From Camarhynchus parvulus (taxonomy: Eukaryota > Chordata > Aves > Passeriformes > Thraupidae): a DNA stretch of 64,000 nucleotides. Positions 35,086 to 47,340 of this stretch are shown here, piece after piece. The position numbers were made by a program, and so were the translations under genes. The stretch lies in NCBI RefSeq assembly GCF_901933205.1, contig NC_044574.1, positions 6,470,733 through 6,534,732 of the forward strand, read 5' to 3'. Positions within the stretch are counted from its first letter, which is position 1. Each line of letters begins with the position of its first letter. Under the pieces are notes generated by a model, which worked only from the letters and a program-made list of their open reading frames with translations, did not search any database and was not told the DNA's origin.

Positions 35086-37400
35086 TTTATCTGACAAAAC
35101 CTCTCTCTAAATCCCTGCCTTCGCTTCTTTTGCTCCCAGCAATGCCCCTGCTCTCAGTACCTGGTCCCCAGATGCAACGAGCTGAGTTAATTTGAAAGCA
35201 AGAGCTCCAGGCAGCAGAAACACCCAAGGCTCTCTGGACGCCAACGCAAGGAAAGCGGCAGAGACCCCAGATCAAACGGCATCAGGAACGAACAAAGCAA
35301 GATGGAAACTAAAATGGAAGGATTCAGTGAAATGTGGGAGTAATTTCAGAATTAGAGCAAGAAGGAAGTTAAATTGAGTGGAAGGAAAATAGACCATGAA
35401 ATCCTTGAGGCTGATGCACAGACGCTGTCCAGTTACAACACGAGCAGGCAGGCCAATGTCTCCTTTCCTCATCTGTTTTGCTCTTTCTTTTGTGTTTTGG
35501 GATTTTTCTTTTTTCTTAAGGAAACAAAAAGAAACAAAACAAAACCCAAACTATTTTGTAGGACGTGCTTGCTACAAAAGGCAAGGAAGATTTCAGTGCT
35601 AACACAGCTGACAAAACCCTCATCTGGGATTACACAGCACTTTTCCCACACTGCTGCAGCAGAGTCCAAACTGGAGCTGCCCTGTATGCCCATGGGAAGA
35701 GTTTCACCTTGAGGTGTTCAGATACTCCTGTGATGGGTGCAGGGAACCAACATTAAGAGATAAGAGTTTTTTTGCCATGGTAACAGTGTTAGAAAAACTA
35801 TTTCATAGGAACCCTCCCTGTCTTGGCTCAGCTCCTGCCATTTTAATGTTTCCTTTTGAATTAAACATGGGAAATTAAGAGAGGAATGAGCCACTTAGCT
35901 CAAATCCAGAGCCAAAACTTCCCCAAGTGTGTCTGTGTGTAACTTTGGTATCACCTCTTCTTTAACACAAAGTCTACAGGAAAGAGGGGACAGATTTGTA
36001 CAAACTGCAGCGAAGGGTGTCAGTGGCACACCTGGATGCCAAGAAATCTTCAAACTCCAACTTAAAACAGAGAGAGTGTTTTAGAGGTGGGAAAAATGCC
36101 TGAGGCTGGTGTGGCCCTGCAGATGTAACCCCCCCAGCTCCCACAGAGCCTCCACACAGATCTTTGGCAGGCAGTAACGTGAGCAGGTATCTGTCATGCT
36201 CCTGGCAAGGACCAAACCCTTTCCTTCTGTCACCTTCTTGCTCCTCATGCCTGAACTGAACAGACTTCAGTGCTTTAATGGGGCAGCTGTGAGCTGAGCA
36301 GGTCCATCCAGAGCCAGGGGGAACCAGGCTTGAGTTCCTGGGCAGTTAATGAAAGTATTTCCCTTATCTGACCTCACTGGTGTCTGCCGAGCAGCAGCAC
36401 AGCTCACCATCTTGCCTGCAATATTTGCAATGATTAAAAGGAATTAGGAAGGAACTGCAACTGAAATTTCACACCAGTCCTGAGGAATGCAGCTGTCTGC
36501 TAGAAAGGCAAGGACCCAGCACCATCCTCAGCTTTGGGACATCAGCACAGAGCGAGCTGGGACCACAGGAACCAGAGCTCCAGTCAGAGGATGTTTGTTA
36601 GTTGTGTCTGCAAAGGGCTCTGAGGAGTCTCATGGGTCTTATCAGTGATCCCCAGGCTGGCAGGAGTTGAAGCAAGGCAAGATGAATGCTCCTGGGACAT
36701 ATTCCTGTGCAGAAGAGCCCTTCTTTGGCAGGAAAATAGAAAGGGATGTGACCTAACAGGTCTGTTCTATCCTTGACGTCTTAGACTCGGAGGCAGCGCC
36801 CTTGGAAAACCAGAGATGCTCCCTTTGAAGTCCGTGGGAAGTCTGTCGTGCTCTTGACCTGCAGCCAGCCCTCCTGAGGGGGGCAGGGATCCACTGCAGC
36901 TCCCCAGAGCATCACTGTCATCCACCAAAGCCATGGGCTGGCAGCTGGCTCTGACATGGCTCAGGAGAGGAGGCTGCAGGAGGAGTTTGGGGAGCAGCTG
37001 GAGATGGGTGAAAGGGCACAAATGTCACCCTGCCACATGAGGGTACAGAGTGTGTTCACTGTGATGGGTCTGCAGGGAACAACCACGAGCATCCTGTGCA
37101 TTTTAGGAGCATTAAGCTCCTCACATCATTGAGCTTCTGTGTAGCTCTGTCTTTATAAAATAGATATCATTTCCATAAACACCCTCTGGACCTGTACAGA
37201 TAACATCTGTGAAACCAAGTCTGCTTTTACACTGCATGAAAATGCTGGGGTAAAGAAGGGTGTTGAGTGCTGGGGGTCCAGATGTCTCTGTTACTGTGCT
37301 CCAAATGTGATTTAGCAGCACAGGCGTGCTCAGATCCCCTCCACATGAAGGTCACCCAGGGCAGAATTGGGCCCCCAGGCCCAGCAGGGAAGATGGGACA

Positions 37401-37446
37401 GCTCTAAGGCAGTGTAGAGCTCTAAGGCACTGCTCTAAGGCAGTGC
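37401..37446 (+). repeat. Short tandem repeat around CTCTAAGGCA
   Basis: CTCTAAGGCA occurs three times within 45 bp (near 37,402, 37,420 and 37,433), with imperfect spacing. Confidence 0.8.
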
Positions 37447-37969
37447 TTGAGATGCAGCAAAAGCCAAGCCCTCCTGACAGCCAGTTCCTCAACATGCCAT
37501 AATAAGCTGCTGAATCTACCTGTCTGCTAATTCATCTGGTTTATTTTTACGCTGGGAGTTAAAACACATCAGGGCCCCTCTCCTTGCCCCCCTCCCCCAG
37601 GAAAACATTTGGCTGCCTCTCCCTGCATCCCAACACGCAGCCCAGCGGCGCTGCCTCATTGTTTGTGCTGAGCTTCCTGCCAAAAATATTTCCAGAGGTT
37701 CATATAAATGTCCAGTACTTAATAGTTCTGGCTGTTGCACATCCCTTTCTAACCCAGGGTGAGTCAGACACTTCCTGGGGCTCAGGCACCTTGGGGGAAC
37801 AGTGGCAGGGTGGGGCAGCAGGACTGACAGTGTCCCTGGCTTGTCAGCCCTGAGCACAGGGGAAGCCCCTCCTGCCAGATCTCGAATTATCTCCAGGCTG
37901 GCATCTGCAAAGCTGCTGTGGATGTGGGGATGCCTCATCCCTGAAAGGATGCCTCATCCCAAGCCCAAG

Positions 37970-38085
37970 CTGGATGTGATTTTGAGTAACCTGGACTAGT
38001 GGAAGGGTCCCTGCCCACAGCAGTGGGGTTGGAACTGGATGATCTTTAAGGTCCCTTCCAGTCCAAACCCTTCTGTGATTCCATG
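37970..38085 (+). mobile_element. CR1 LINE 3'-terminal fragment
   Basis: GGTTGGAACTGGATGATCTT, then AAGGTCCCTTCCAGTCCAAA, then CTTCTGTGATTCCATGA. This is the canonical CR1 3' end on the plus strand, antisense to ATOH8 in intron 1. Confidence 0.93.
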
Positions 38086-38647
38086 AGTAAGATCCTTAAC
38101 AAGCTGAAGACTTTGCCCAGAAGATCATTGCCTGTATTCAGGATGTGTTACATTGCAGGGAAGGGTTTGGAGCCAGCCTGCTTCTCTTTCCACCCAGCTC
38201 TGGGGGAAGTGAACACATATGTGTCCTTTTGCTGCTTGCAGGATTCATTTGATGACTTGGCTGGTGTGTTTGGGTTCACCAGCAAAGTGACTTGGCCTCC
38301 CTACCTTGCTCTCAACACTGCAGGCCCTGAGTCCTTCTAATATTCCAGGTGGGACATGGATGACTTACACAGCTGTAGGATGGAAAAGCCTGCAAGTATT
38401 CCTGGGACATCCTTTCACAGCCCTACCAGATCCCTTCAGAGCTGATTCCCAAATATCCCCCCTGCTGCTGCCCAAATATCCCTCCAGCAGCACAGCAGCA
38501 ACCAGGACCCACCCATGGCTCCTCTGGTGCTCACTAGCCTGACCTGGACCTTTGGGGCAGCACCCTTGGGTTTGAACCCAGCCAGGTCTGAGGCCATCTG
38601 TGGCTATATGGCACGGCTCTCAGGGAACTGCTGCTGGAAAAGGGTCC

Positions 38648-39205
38648 CAGAGAACCACAGAACAGTCTGAGTTGAAAAGGACCTTTAAAGGTCATCTAGT
38701 CCAACCCCCTGCAGTGTGCAGGGACATCTTTAACTAGATCAGGTTGCTCAGAGACCTGTCTAGCCTGACCTTGAATGTTTCTAGGGATGGGATATGTATC
38801 ACCTCTCTGGGCAACCTGTGCCAGTGTTTTACAAGCCTCATTACAAAAACCTTCCTTATATCTAGTCTAAATCGACCCTCTTTTAGTTTAAAACCATTAT
38901 GCCATATCCTATGACAACAGGGTGTACTAAACAATTGGTCCTCATTTTTCTTATAGTCCTCCTTTAAGGGGAAGGGGTGAGGGGGCTGAAGAATCTCCCA
39001 GAATCTTTCCTCCCCCAGGCTGAACAATCCCAACTTTCTCAGCCATTCACTTGATCAGCTTGGTGGCCTCCTCTGTGCTTGCTCCAACAGATCCACATCT
39101 CTCCTGTCCTGAGGATTCCAGAGCTGGATGCAGCACTGCAGGTGGGGTCTCACCAGAGCAGAGCAGAGCAGAGCAGAGGGGAAGAGTCACCTCCCCTGAC
39201 CATCT
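38648..39205 (-). mobile_element. CR1 LINE fragment with readable end of ORF2
   Basis: The minus-strand frame at 38,734-39,033 still reads FKLKEGRFRLDIRKVF, VKHWHRLPREV and SLETFKVRLDRSLSNLI, the C-terminus of CR1 ORF2. Only about 100 residues are open. The plus-strand left edge shows AGAACCACAGAACAGTCTGA and TCATCTAGTCCAACCCCCTG. It is younger than the other copies judging from frame integrity, but strongly truncated. Confidence 0.95.
39152..39180 (+). repeat. (AGAGC)n microsatellite
   Basis: About five AGAGC pentamers at the truncated edge of the CR1 copy, where the normal CR1 text has one or two. Confidence 0.85.
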
Positions 39206-42200
39206 GTGGTGTCACAGCGTCAGGTGTTCCACAGAGCTCTACTCCAGCCAGCAATGGGCAGCTACTCCATGCCATGGGTCTGACAGGCTTTTGCTTTCTC
39301 TGCCCCCAGAATGCAGTGGCAGAAAGGGGCAGCCCTGTGCTAGCAGTGCAATCCCAGCAGTCTGAAAGCAAGCCTCACCTTGCCTCACCATGGGGAGCAA
39401 AGTGCTCAGCCCAGGCCCAAACTCAGCAGAAAAATGCCAACAAGAAAAAAGCAGCACCGCTCAGGCAGCAGCCCCAGTCCTGACGGAGGTGCCTTTGCCT
39501 CTGGGTGGGTCCAGGCTGTCAAAGAACCCAGCTCCTGGTTCCCTCCCAGCTCCTGGCTCCCCCATCGCTCACATTACAGAAACATGAGTTCACTCCTTGG
39601 AGCGAATGAATTGGCTTCCTCCAAACAAAACCTAGGTGTGGTGCTGGGTGAGTTCACCCCAGGAATCCCTTCCAAATGGCAGTCTGGTTAATGCTGCCCC
39701 AGGCCTGGCTCTGCTCCCTTTTGGGCAGTTGTCCTGCACTTCCCACACAGGTTTTGCACCCCCAAAACCTCCTGCACATCCTCAGGGCACACAACACACC
39801 CCCTCAGTATCGTGCCTGAAAAATATCTCATTGCTGGGCTGCAGCAGGGTGACCAAGTCCAACTGCATCTCTTACCTTATTGCTGGTTCTTTGAACCACT
39901 TCCCAAAATAGTAACTAGACAGACAATTACTGGGATTATCAGAGGAGAAATCCCAGGGCCACTGGGCACAGCAAATTTCCTCTGAAAGGGGCTGCCTTCC
40001 AGCACTATAGTGAGAAAACACTTTTTTGGGTGGTAGTTTAGTAGTGGCCATCTGCATCTCTGAAGTCCAATGGATCCAAACCCCCTGGTAAATAGAAGAG
40101 CTGGAGATAATGGCATTAACTCAGCTTGGATTTGGTGACTCTTCAGTCACCAGCCACTGCTGGACACCACAGGGCTTCCCCCTCCCTTGCTGTCACTGCT
40201 GAGCCCCAGGAGCTGTCATCATGAGCCCGTGGCAGCTGCAGAGGAGCACAACCTCCCACAGCACACACGTGGCTCTGCCTGCATCCCTGCATGGCACAGG
40301 GGACACTGCAAACCAGGACCAGGATGGGATACATCACTTGGGGAATGCACATGGCACTGACCAAAGGAGATGCAGGCTGGGAACAAAGAGCCTGGGGAGC
40401 TCTGCTGCAAGGTACTGAAAAGCGTCCCACCTCCCCACTGCAGCCCAGAAAGGAATTTGACAGTGGATTAAGGCAGGGAGCAGAGGCTGGAGTCAAGGCT
40501 TGATGGAGAAAAGCAGACTCTTTTCTCCAATTTCAGTGGGAGCCATAAGAAAACACAGAGGTTAACTCAGGGTGGCTGCAGCAGGCAGAGCAAACACCTC
40601 CCGACAGGAGCAGGATTTGTAGCAAAGGATAAAATCATCTAGACAGCAGCCAAGGCAGCAAAAAAGCCCTGTTCTTGGTGACACACAGCCATTGTTTTCA
40701 GGACTTTTGTCCTTTTGTTTGGTTTCTCCCTTATTTTCTTTCCTCCTGTGTTGCTTCAGGCCAGTATTTTGTCATCTTCTTTAGCTGTTAAACCACAGGG
40801 CTGCCCCACTCTGGGCTCCCAAATATCCATCAGTGTCACTTGGGACTGGCAGCAGCCATGGAGATGCTCTGGTTAACGCTGGGCTGTTCAGTGACAACAC
40901 ACAGCAGTGGCACTGCACACCGTGTCTGGAAGATGCTCCTGCTCTCCTGAAGTCCAGCTGCATCTCCCCAACAGCCAAACCTTCCTGCCCAGCCTTCACT
41001 CCCCCAGAGCTCAATGGGTGGTTTGTCTTCAGGAGCTGGGTTTTAAGGCATCCTAGGGTTTCCTGCTGGTGGATCACAGAGGGATGAATCACTGGGAATA
41101 GGGCTGGGAGGTGTCAGCAGGTGACCAAGGATGGCTCTCAGCCTCCCCACCACACAGAAAGGACGTGTCAGCAACACTGGTCACGTGCAGGGTCCCGCCT
41201 GCAGAGGTGACAAACCACAGCCACCCTTGGGATGACACACAAAGAGGGTGAGCACGAATGATGCATCCACAGAACAGCCTCAGCCTCTGCTGGCTTGTGG
41301 CTAAGGCACTGCTCAAGCCACAGCTCCTGCCTCCATTTACTGCCTGGTTTGTCCCTTCAAACCCCTGCAGACAGTTTGTCCCCACAGCCACAAAATCTCC
41401 TCCTGTAGCCTTGAGGCTTCTGCTCCTGATGTCCCACCATGCTCCCAACGGGAAGGAGCAGGGTCTTCTCTACACTGATTTAACAGCAAGTCACAGCAGC
41501 CATGTGCGTGCTGGTGGCACAAAGTGAAAGGATACCAGTGTGTGTGTGTGGGGAAAAACCTCCATTCCAGCAGCTAAAAAGCCCTATAAAACCCTAAAGT
41601 ATCTCCAGAACCCACACGATTGCAGAGAGTGAGGCTGTCAGCTGCTGAGGCAGAGAATGTCCTGGCAACGTGGTGGTGAAAAGATTTAGGAAAACACCAG
41701 TGCACTTCAAGGGAAGATAAATGTCTGTGGACACATTTGCTCCCAGCACAGACTGCAGCTCACTGTGGCTCGATGCATCACTTTCTTCAGGAGGAGCTGG
41801 ACAGCAGTGCTCCAGAGAGAAACCAGATGTGCAAGCCCAGGCAGGCTCCAGATCAGGAAGGCTGCTGTGTTGTCTCCATCCATCCAGGGAGAGTTTGCTG
41901 CCACCTTAGGGTCTGTCAGCACAGCTGAGGAGCTCGATCCTAGCTCCTGGGAATGCAACATACTGGTTTGCTTGGCTGTCCATGCAGTCTCATAGTGAAG
42001 AGCACAATTCCCTTCTGGCCAAGGCTTCCAGCAGAAAACCTGGTGGCTAAGGCCATACTGCAATAAAAGTTACAATGGTTCAGTTTCACAGATGGGGCTT
42101 GCTGGAGGATGTGTCTCTTGCTGCCAATAGGAACTTGCAGACAAAAAAGAGACAGAATTGCACTGCATGGAGAACAGTTGCTTTGAAGACAGGCAATGCT

Positions 42201-45200
42201 GTTGTCACATCTTGTCTCCTCCAGCCAGTTGCACCACTCCATGAATTTGAAGACCCACCAGCAAAAGGACAGGTAGGATTCTTCACATGGAGGACAAGGT
42301 GACCCCAGGTCCCTGTGAACTCAGAGCTATGTCTCTGTCTGCCTCGGAGATGTTTGGCTTCACTGACCACCCACCACGGCAGGGAGAGGAAGATGAAAGG
42401 GATGGAAGTAACAGCCCCCCATGTCACATGTGGAAGGTCCTGCAGCAGCCAGGGCAGTGCAAGAACTCACTGACCAGCACCTGCCAGGGCATTTGAGGGC
42501 AGGAGACCAGCTCCAGATAGGAGCTGCCCAGGCACACGGACAGGAGCAGCCCCCAGGAGGGACACCAGAAAGGCAGCAGCAGAGGGACAGCCAAGGACAG
42601 CAGAAGCATCTCACCACCTAAAAGTGCTTCAGAGCAGGTCAGTGTTTTCCAAGGAGAACTCCAGCTTGCCTCAGGAACCTGCTGTCAGTGGAAGGATCAC
42701 TTGGACAAATGATCCCTGGGGGACTAAGGGGGAGAAATCTCTTCCAGACTTAATAGCTGAAGACCACAAGTACCAAGACCAGGGGAAGAAGCTGTTTCTC
42801 AGGAGCATCTGCTCTTCAGTCCCACTTCAGTGCTATGGCCATATGGCAAAAGCAGCAGCTCACTTCAGAGAGGGAGAGAAATCCTCGTTCCTGGCAGCTG
42901 TGACACCAAGGGGTGAACACAATGGCAAGGACACGTCTCTCCCAACAGCAGGCAGCTTCCCAGAGCTGGCAGCTGCCCGCCTACCTCCCACCTCTGAGGG
43001 GGCCCTGGCCTCCGAGGCAAGCTGGGGACAGCTCAGTCCTCAGGGACACAGCTGGGTCAGCCTCTCCTTGTGCGAAACAACTGTGTTTGGCTCTTCCTCC
43101 ACCAAGAACTGGGAGAAAAAAAAAGAACCCACACCCCTTCCTGCCGTCTGGAGAGTTAGCCGGCACAAGCCAGAACATGTGTGCCATATGCAGGCAGCTG
43201 TGGAGCGCCGGGACGCCGCTGTCAGCCCATCTGTCCGCTGTGCTTGCTGTGTGCCAGGCGCCTGCCCTCGGGTGGGCTGCTGAGACAGGGAGAGTGTCCT
43301 GCAGAGAGGCATGACTTCCCTTTCCTGCTCCACCTCCTCCTCAGCAAGCATGGATGGGCTCCCTACAGAGTGGCCGTGGTGGGTCTGATCCTGCAGGCAA
43401 TGGGGGTTTTATCCCACTTGTGCCAGTGAGGATGGGTATCTCCTCTCATGCATCCAGTAGGGACAGGGATGACACCTGTGGGTGTTGGGTACCAGTGGCT
43501 GAGGAAGGCTCCTGCTTCCAGCAGCTCCACATGCAGCACCTGAGCCCCAGCCAAAGGAGCGTGGGGCCAGGGTGGGCTGTGTGCAGGCACTGCACAATCC
43601 CCTGCTCCTCACCCGCCTGTCTGCGGGGACGGATCAGTTTCAGTGCCTCAGGAAAAGCCTCCCAGCTGCTTAAGAGCCTGATATGTGATGACAAGGAGGG
43701 GACGGAGGACTAACCAAGGAACAAGAAGGGAGGCCTGCAGCAGACAGCACACAGCACACAGGGATTGCCTCTCTCAAGGGGCTGAAGGCCCTTGGTATGC
43801 CCTAGCGTGTGGGGAGACAGTGCTGCCCTGAGAAAGCTTCCCTACTGCATGTACCTCCACCAGGGCATCTCCATACCCTGCTTCCCACCCGCTGGCCAAG
43901 GTGTGACAGAAAGGACCCTCCTGTCTCCTGATCTGAGCAGCAGCCCAGAAACCCCTCTGCCGTCACGGCTGCGGATGACGTGAGTGCCAAGGCAGCGCCG
44001 TGCGTGTGTGCAATGAAGCTGGCTGTCACCTGATGTCACCGACGGCACCAGGCACGCCGCTGGCAGCCCAACAAGAAATGAATACAAATGTCATCCAATG
44101 ATGGTCGGGACAGCCAGCCCACCCCTCAGCAAATTGCTAGGAAAACCTCGTGGCAAACATTTCCCAGAGAATGATTTCTTTCTCTCTGCAGAGCGAGCAC
44201 AGCTCTGCCGGTTTGCTCCTGTGCTGACCCTAGAGACCGGCTTTCACGGGAGGAGAGGACGGCAGCTTGTTCTCCAGGCTCCTCAGCTGAGTCCATGGCC
44301 AAAGTGATTTATAGAGACAGGGCCAAGGCCAGGAATCTGAGGCTTTTCAAGAGTTGCCCATTTCCCCAAAGAGTGCGGCTTTAATTTGTTGCCTGCCTGA
44401 CTTGTGCTTGAGGCTCAGCCTAGAACAAGATTGCCAGTGATTTGGGAAATCAGTGCTACTTCCCCTTGCGGTTTTGGTGGTGTAGATGTCTGTCCATGGA
44501 GAATCAGACTGACACTTCCAGGCGTGTTACACACAGTCACCAAACAACTGAAATATGGAAGCAGCTTACAGAAACAAAATATATCAAGTCTGGAGTTTGC
44601 ATCTACAAGGGGCAGCCTCTCAGCACCGGGGGACAGCACCCAGCACACACTGGATTACTGGGATTATAACCGGAGCAGTGAGATCCCACCACTGCACAGT
44701 GATCAGAAATGCTCTAGTTTAGTTGTTCACCAGTGATTCTCTCCTGACATACAGCCCTGGTCTCAGCCCCTGAAATCTGTTTTTCAAAAGTAGATGACAG
44801 GAAAGGATTAACTCTTGGGATGCAAGTACCCAGAACACAGCAGTCATTGAGAAGGGCTCCAGGCAGCATGCTGAAGAAAGGAACAAGCAGATTTCCTTTA
44901 AGCAGGAGAGAGGATTGAGTCCTAAAGTGAGCACACTTGGGGAATGGCTCAGATTAGTAATGTCCAGAAGGAACATTACTAGGTAGGGAAAAGCCTGTGT
45001 GTGTGTGAGCTCCCCTGCAAGCAGAGCACCCTGCTCCCACCAGGCTGGAGGGACCATTCTGGGAGAGGTGATGCTTAACACCTCTCACAGTCAGCCTCAT
45101 CTGCAGCTTACCACCCTCTGAGCCCTGTGCATCTCCTCCTTCCTGCACACCTGGAACAGTCCCATCAACATTTAACAGAAAGGCAGAAAAGCCAGCACAG

Positions 45201-45799
45201 CTGGGCTTGCACAATGTGACAGCACATCTTTGTCTATCACTGCACTCTACACAGTGCCTACATGCAGAGAAGGCTGAGTACAGGGGCCAGGGCACTGATT
45301 TATCCTTGTGCAGAAGATGTGAGAGCCTGGCGGCTTCTATGCATCTCTCCTCATCCTGGGCAAGTAATGGAAGGATTTTGACCAAAACCTTTCAGTCACC
45401 TTTCAAAAGTGCCACCCTGACACTATGAACATATCCTTTACAGACAACCATGAGGATTTTCAAGTCTTCTCAGCAAGAAAGCCCAGCACCAGACACACTT
45501 CAAACACACCGTACAGTAAAAGCCATGGGAACCTAACTGGTGGAGGACCACAGCTCAGCTTGGCTATCCCTGGCACACAGGGCATATAGAACGTTTCACA
45601 GGCTGCTGCAAGAACCTCAGGGGCTCTGAGGGATCAGGCACCCTGCACCAAAATCAACAGGAGCAACGGTGCTGCCCAAATTCCCGGTGCTCCCTTTGGG
45701 GCAGCTCACCGCAGCTGGACAGCTGGCAAGTACACGTGCTCTAGGTACAGGAGCATCACCCCAGCTCCCAGCTTGACCAAGTGCCTCTCTACACACTCT

Positions 45800-45960
45800 G
45801 TTCTCCCTCGGAGGGATTTATCGGGTTTGCTTTATTTTTCGCTCTCTACACCACTCTCTCTCCGGGAGAAAAAAAAGTCCAAAACTTTCTAACTGCAAGC
45901 AAATTAAAAGCCCTTATTTATTTATCTTGAGTGTTAGCACAGTTCTAGGGTTGGTACTTC
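45800..45960. promoter_or_regulatory. Candidate regulatory element just inside ATOH8 intron 1
   Basis: AT-rich stretch directly 3' of the CpG island: TTATCGGGTTTGCTTTATTT, TCTCTCCGGGAG, then AAATTAAAAGCCCTTATTTA. Non-repetitive, with isolated CpGs. Inference from position and composition. Confidence 0.25.
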
Positions 45961-46175
45961 CAGGCATTTTGAACCGACTTCCCCTCCTGTCAGGCGGCCA
46001 CTCGGCTCCTGCCCTTCACCTCCCCTGGCCCCGGGGCAGCGCGGGCGCTCCCCGCGCACCCCGCGGGTTCCCGACGGGCAGAGCCCGGGCCGGGCTGGCG
46101 GAGCGCTGCCCGGTGCCCCCGCCGGCAGCGCGGGGCCGGGCGGAGCGGCGGCGGTGCCCGGGCGGCGGCAGGTAC

Positions 46176-46599
46176 CTGCTTGCGCAGCGCCTCGAAGGCG
46201 GCGCTGATGGTGTGGACGCGGGTCCTCTCCCGGGCGTTGGCCAGCAGCCGCCGCGTCTGCTGCAGCGCTTTGATCTCGGGCGAGACGCCGGACGCCTCGC
46301 CCGGCCGCGGGCGCGGGGAAGCGGCGGGCGGCGGCGGCGGGGCGGCGGGGAAGGCGCTGGCGGCGGCGGGGGCCGAGCGCGAGCTGCGCGGCTCCCAGGC
46401 GGGCGGCGGGGCGGCGGCGGCGGCGGCGGGGGCGGCGGGGGGGGCGCGCGGAGCCCGGTCCGCCGCCCGCTCAGCACTTTGAGCTCCACGCGGAAACTTT
46501 TGCAGCCGCCGTGCTTGCGCCGCAGCCGCCGCAGCCCCCGAGCTCGGCGGGGCACAGGCGCGGCCAGGGCTCGCCCTCGGCCAGCGGCGCGCTCCGCAT
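46176..46599 (-). CDS. ATOH8: ATOH8 exon 1: N-terminus, Pro/Ala linker, bHLH basic region and helix 1 (two frame breaks)
   Basis: First coding exon of the atonal-type bHLH transcription factor ATOH8, a nuclear DNA-binding regulator of differentiation. The start at 46,599 is chosen because MRSAPLAEGEPWPRLC resembles the known vertebrate N-terminus (Met-basic ... Pro-Trp ... Cys) and has G at -3; there is no in-frame stop just upstream. Next come the conserved block LRRLRRKHGGCKSFRVELK, a Pro/Ala-rich linker, SPRPRPGEASGVSPEIK, then the basic region and helix 1 (LANARERTRVHTISAAFEAL). The exon ends in CAG followed by the donor GTACCTG at 46,175. As given, these blocks lie in three frames. A five-C run (five G on the coding strand) at 46,535-46,539 needs one more base, and another single-base-equivalent break lies between about 46,325 and 46,460. 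The exon is 424 nt, which leaves remainder 1 over 3, as expected if two bases are absent. The linker is much shorter than in human ATOH8. Identity is very secure; the linker sequence is not. Confidence 0.95.
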
Positions 46600-46834
46600 G
46601 GCGCGGGGCGCTGCGCGGCGAAGCTCAGCCGCGGCCGCTCCGCCGCTGCTGCGCCGCTCCCGATGCTGCCGCTGCTGCCGCCGCCCCGCTGCCGCCCATC
46701 TGCGCCCGCCCGGCCGCGGCGGGCAGCGGAGCCCCGGCTCCGTCCGTCCGTGCTCCGAGCCGTGCGCCCGGCCGCAGCTCCCGCAGCCCGCCTGCCTCCC
46801 GCCCCGGCAGCCGGCCACCGCGCAGATGAGCGGC

Positions 46835-46840
46835 TTTAAA
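46835..46840 (-). promoter_or_regulatory. Possible TATA-like box (TTTAAAG) of ATOH8
   Basis: TTTAAA, reading TTTAAAGCCG on the minus strand, lies 235 bp upstream of the ATOH8 start codon. It is the only AT-rich core-promoter-like hexamer between the poly(A) run and the coding exon. Use of it would start transcription near 46,805-46,810. This is suggestive only; CpG-island promoters often lack TATA boxes. Confidence 0.3.
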
Positions 46841-47340
46841 GAAACAGGAAGGCTGGCCTTTTTTTTTTTTTTTTTTTTTCTTCCCAAAACAGCTGTGCTG
46901 CCAATCTCCTTTGTTCATCCCCCCTACCCCCCTTCCCTTCCCTCCCCTCCCACCCCACTCCCACTTTCTTCTTTAATCTCGCTCTTCCATGCGATGGAAG
47001 AGAAATCCTGCCCCCCGGAGACTCGCCGCGACCCACCGTGTGCGCTTCTCCCCCAGCCCCCTGCCTTGCTTCCCTAGGGAAATCTGGGATTTGCTTTGGT
47101 TTCCAACCCGCTTCATTCCGCTTCTCCTCCCTTATCGCTGGTTTTCCGCATCAAGACCCTCATCTGCGAGTCATGGGGTGCCTGACTTCACGTCGCCTTC
47201 CTGAATGTGCCCGGGAGCACAGCCGGCACCCCGGCGGGATGGGAAACTGGGGGAGCTCCGGCGCTTCTCACAGACACATCCCTCCCGCCGCTCGCGGAGT
47301 CCTCCGGTCGCTGCTCCGCCACCGACTCGGACCCGCTAGG

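Larger units (their letters stand above)
31964..46175 (-). other. ATOH8: ATOH8 intron 1 (about 14.2 kb)
   Basis: The donor GTACCTG and acceptor CCCTTTCTAG bound this intron, which splits the bHLH domain at the end of helix 1. It contains CR1 fragments at 33.6-35.1 kb and 37.97-39.2 kb, short simple repeats, and otherwise unique sequence. The stretch 39.2-45.8 kb has no feature I can name. A 660-nt open frame on the plus strand at 42,624-43,283 has no recognisable domain and is not called as a gene. Confidence 0.9.
45985..47340. promoter_or_regulatory. CpG island covering ATOH8 exon 1 and promoter
   Basis: CpG density and GC content rise sharply from about 45,985 to about 46,830 and stay moderately high to about 47,340, in contrast to the CpG-poor surroundings. 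The island surrounds the ATOH8 start codon, so it should hold the promoter for the minus-strand gene. A 21-T run (poly(A) on the coding strand) at 46,859-46,879 interrupts it. E-box-like CAGATG and CAGCTG motifs occur near 46,823 and 46,888. The exact boundaries are by eye. Confidence 0.8.

Noticed and set aside
42624..43283. 660-nt plus-strand open frame in ATOH8 intron 1
   Set aside because: It opens at a non-ATG codon, has no domain or repeatable pattern, overlaps another long frame in a different phase, and lies in moderately GC-rich DNA where chance frames are long.
46016..46829. Plus-strand 300-codon Ala/Arg-rich frame and similar frames over exon 1
   Set aside because: Antisense shadow of the CpG-rich ATOH8 exon; the minus strand holds the recognisable bHLH protein.
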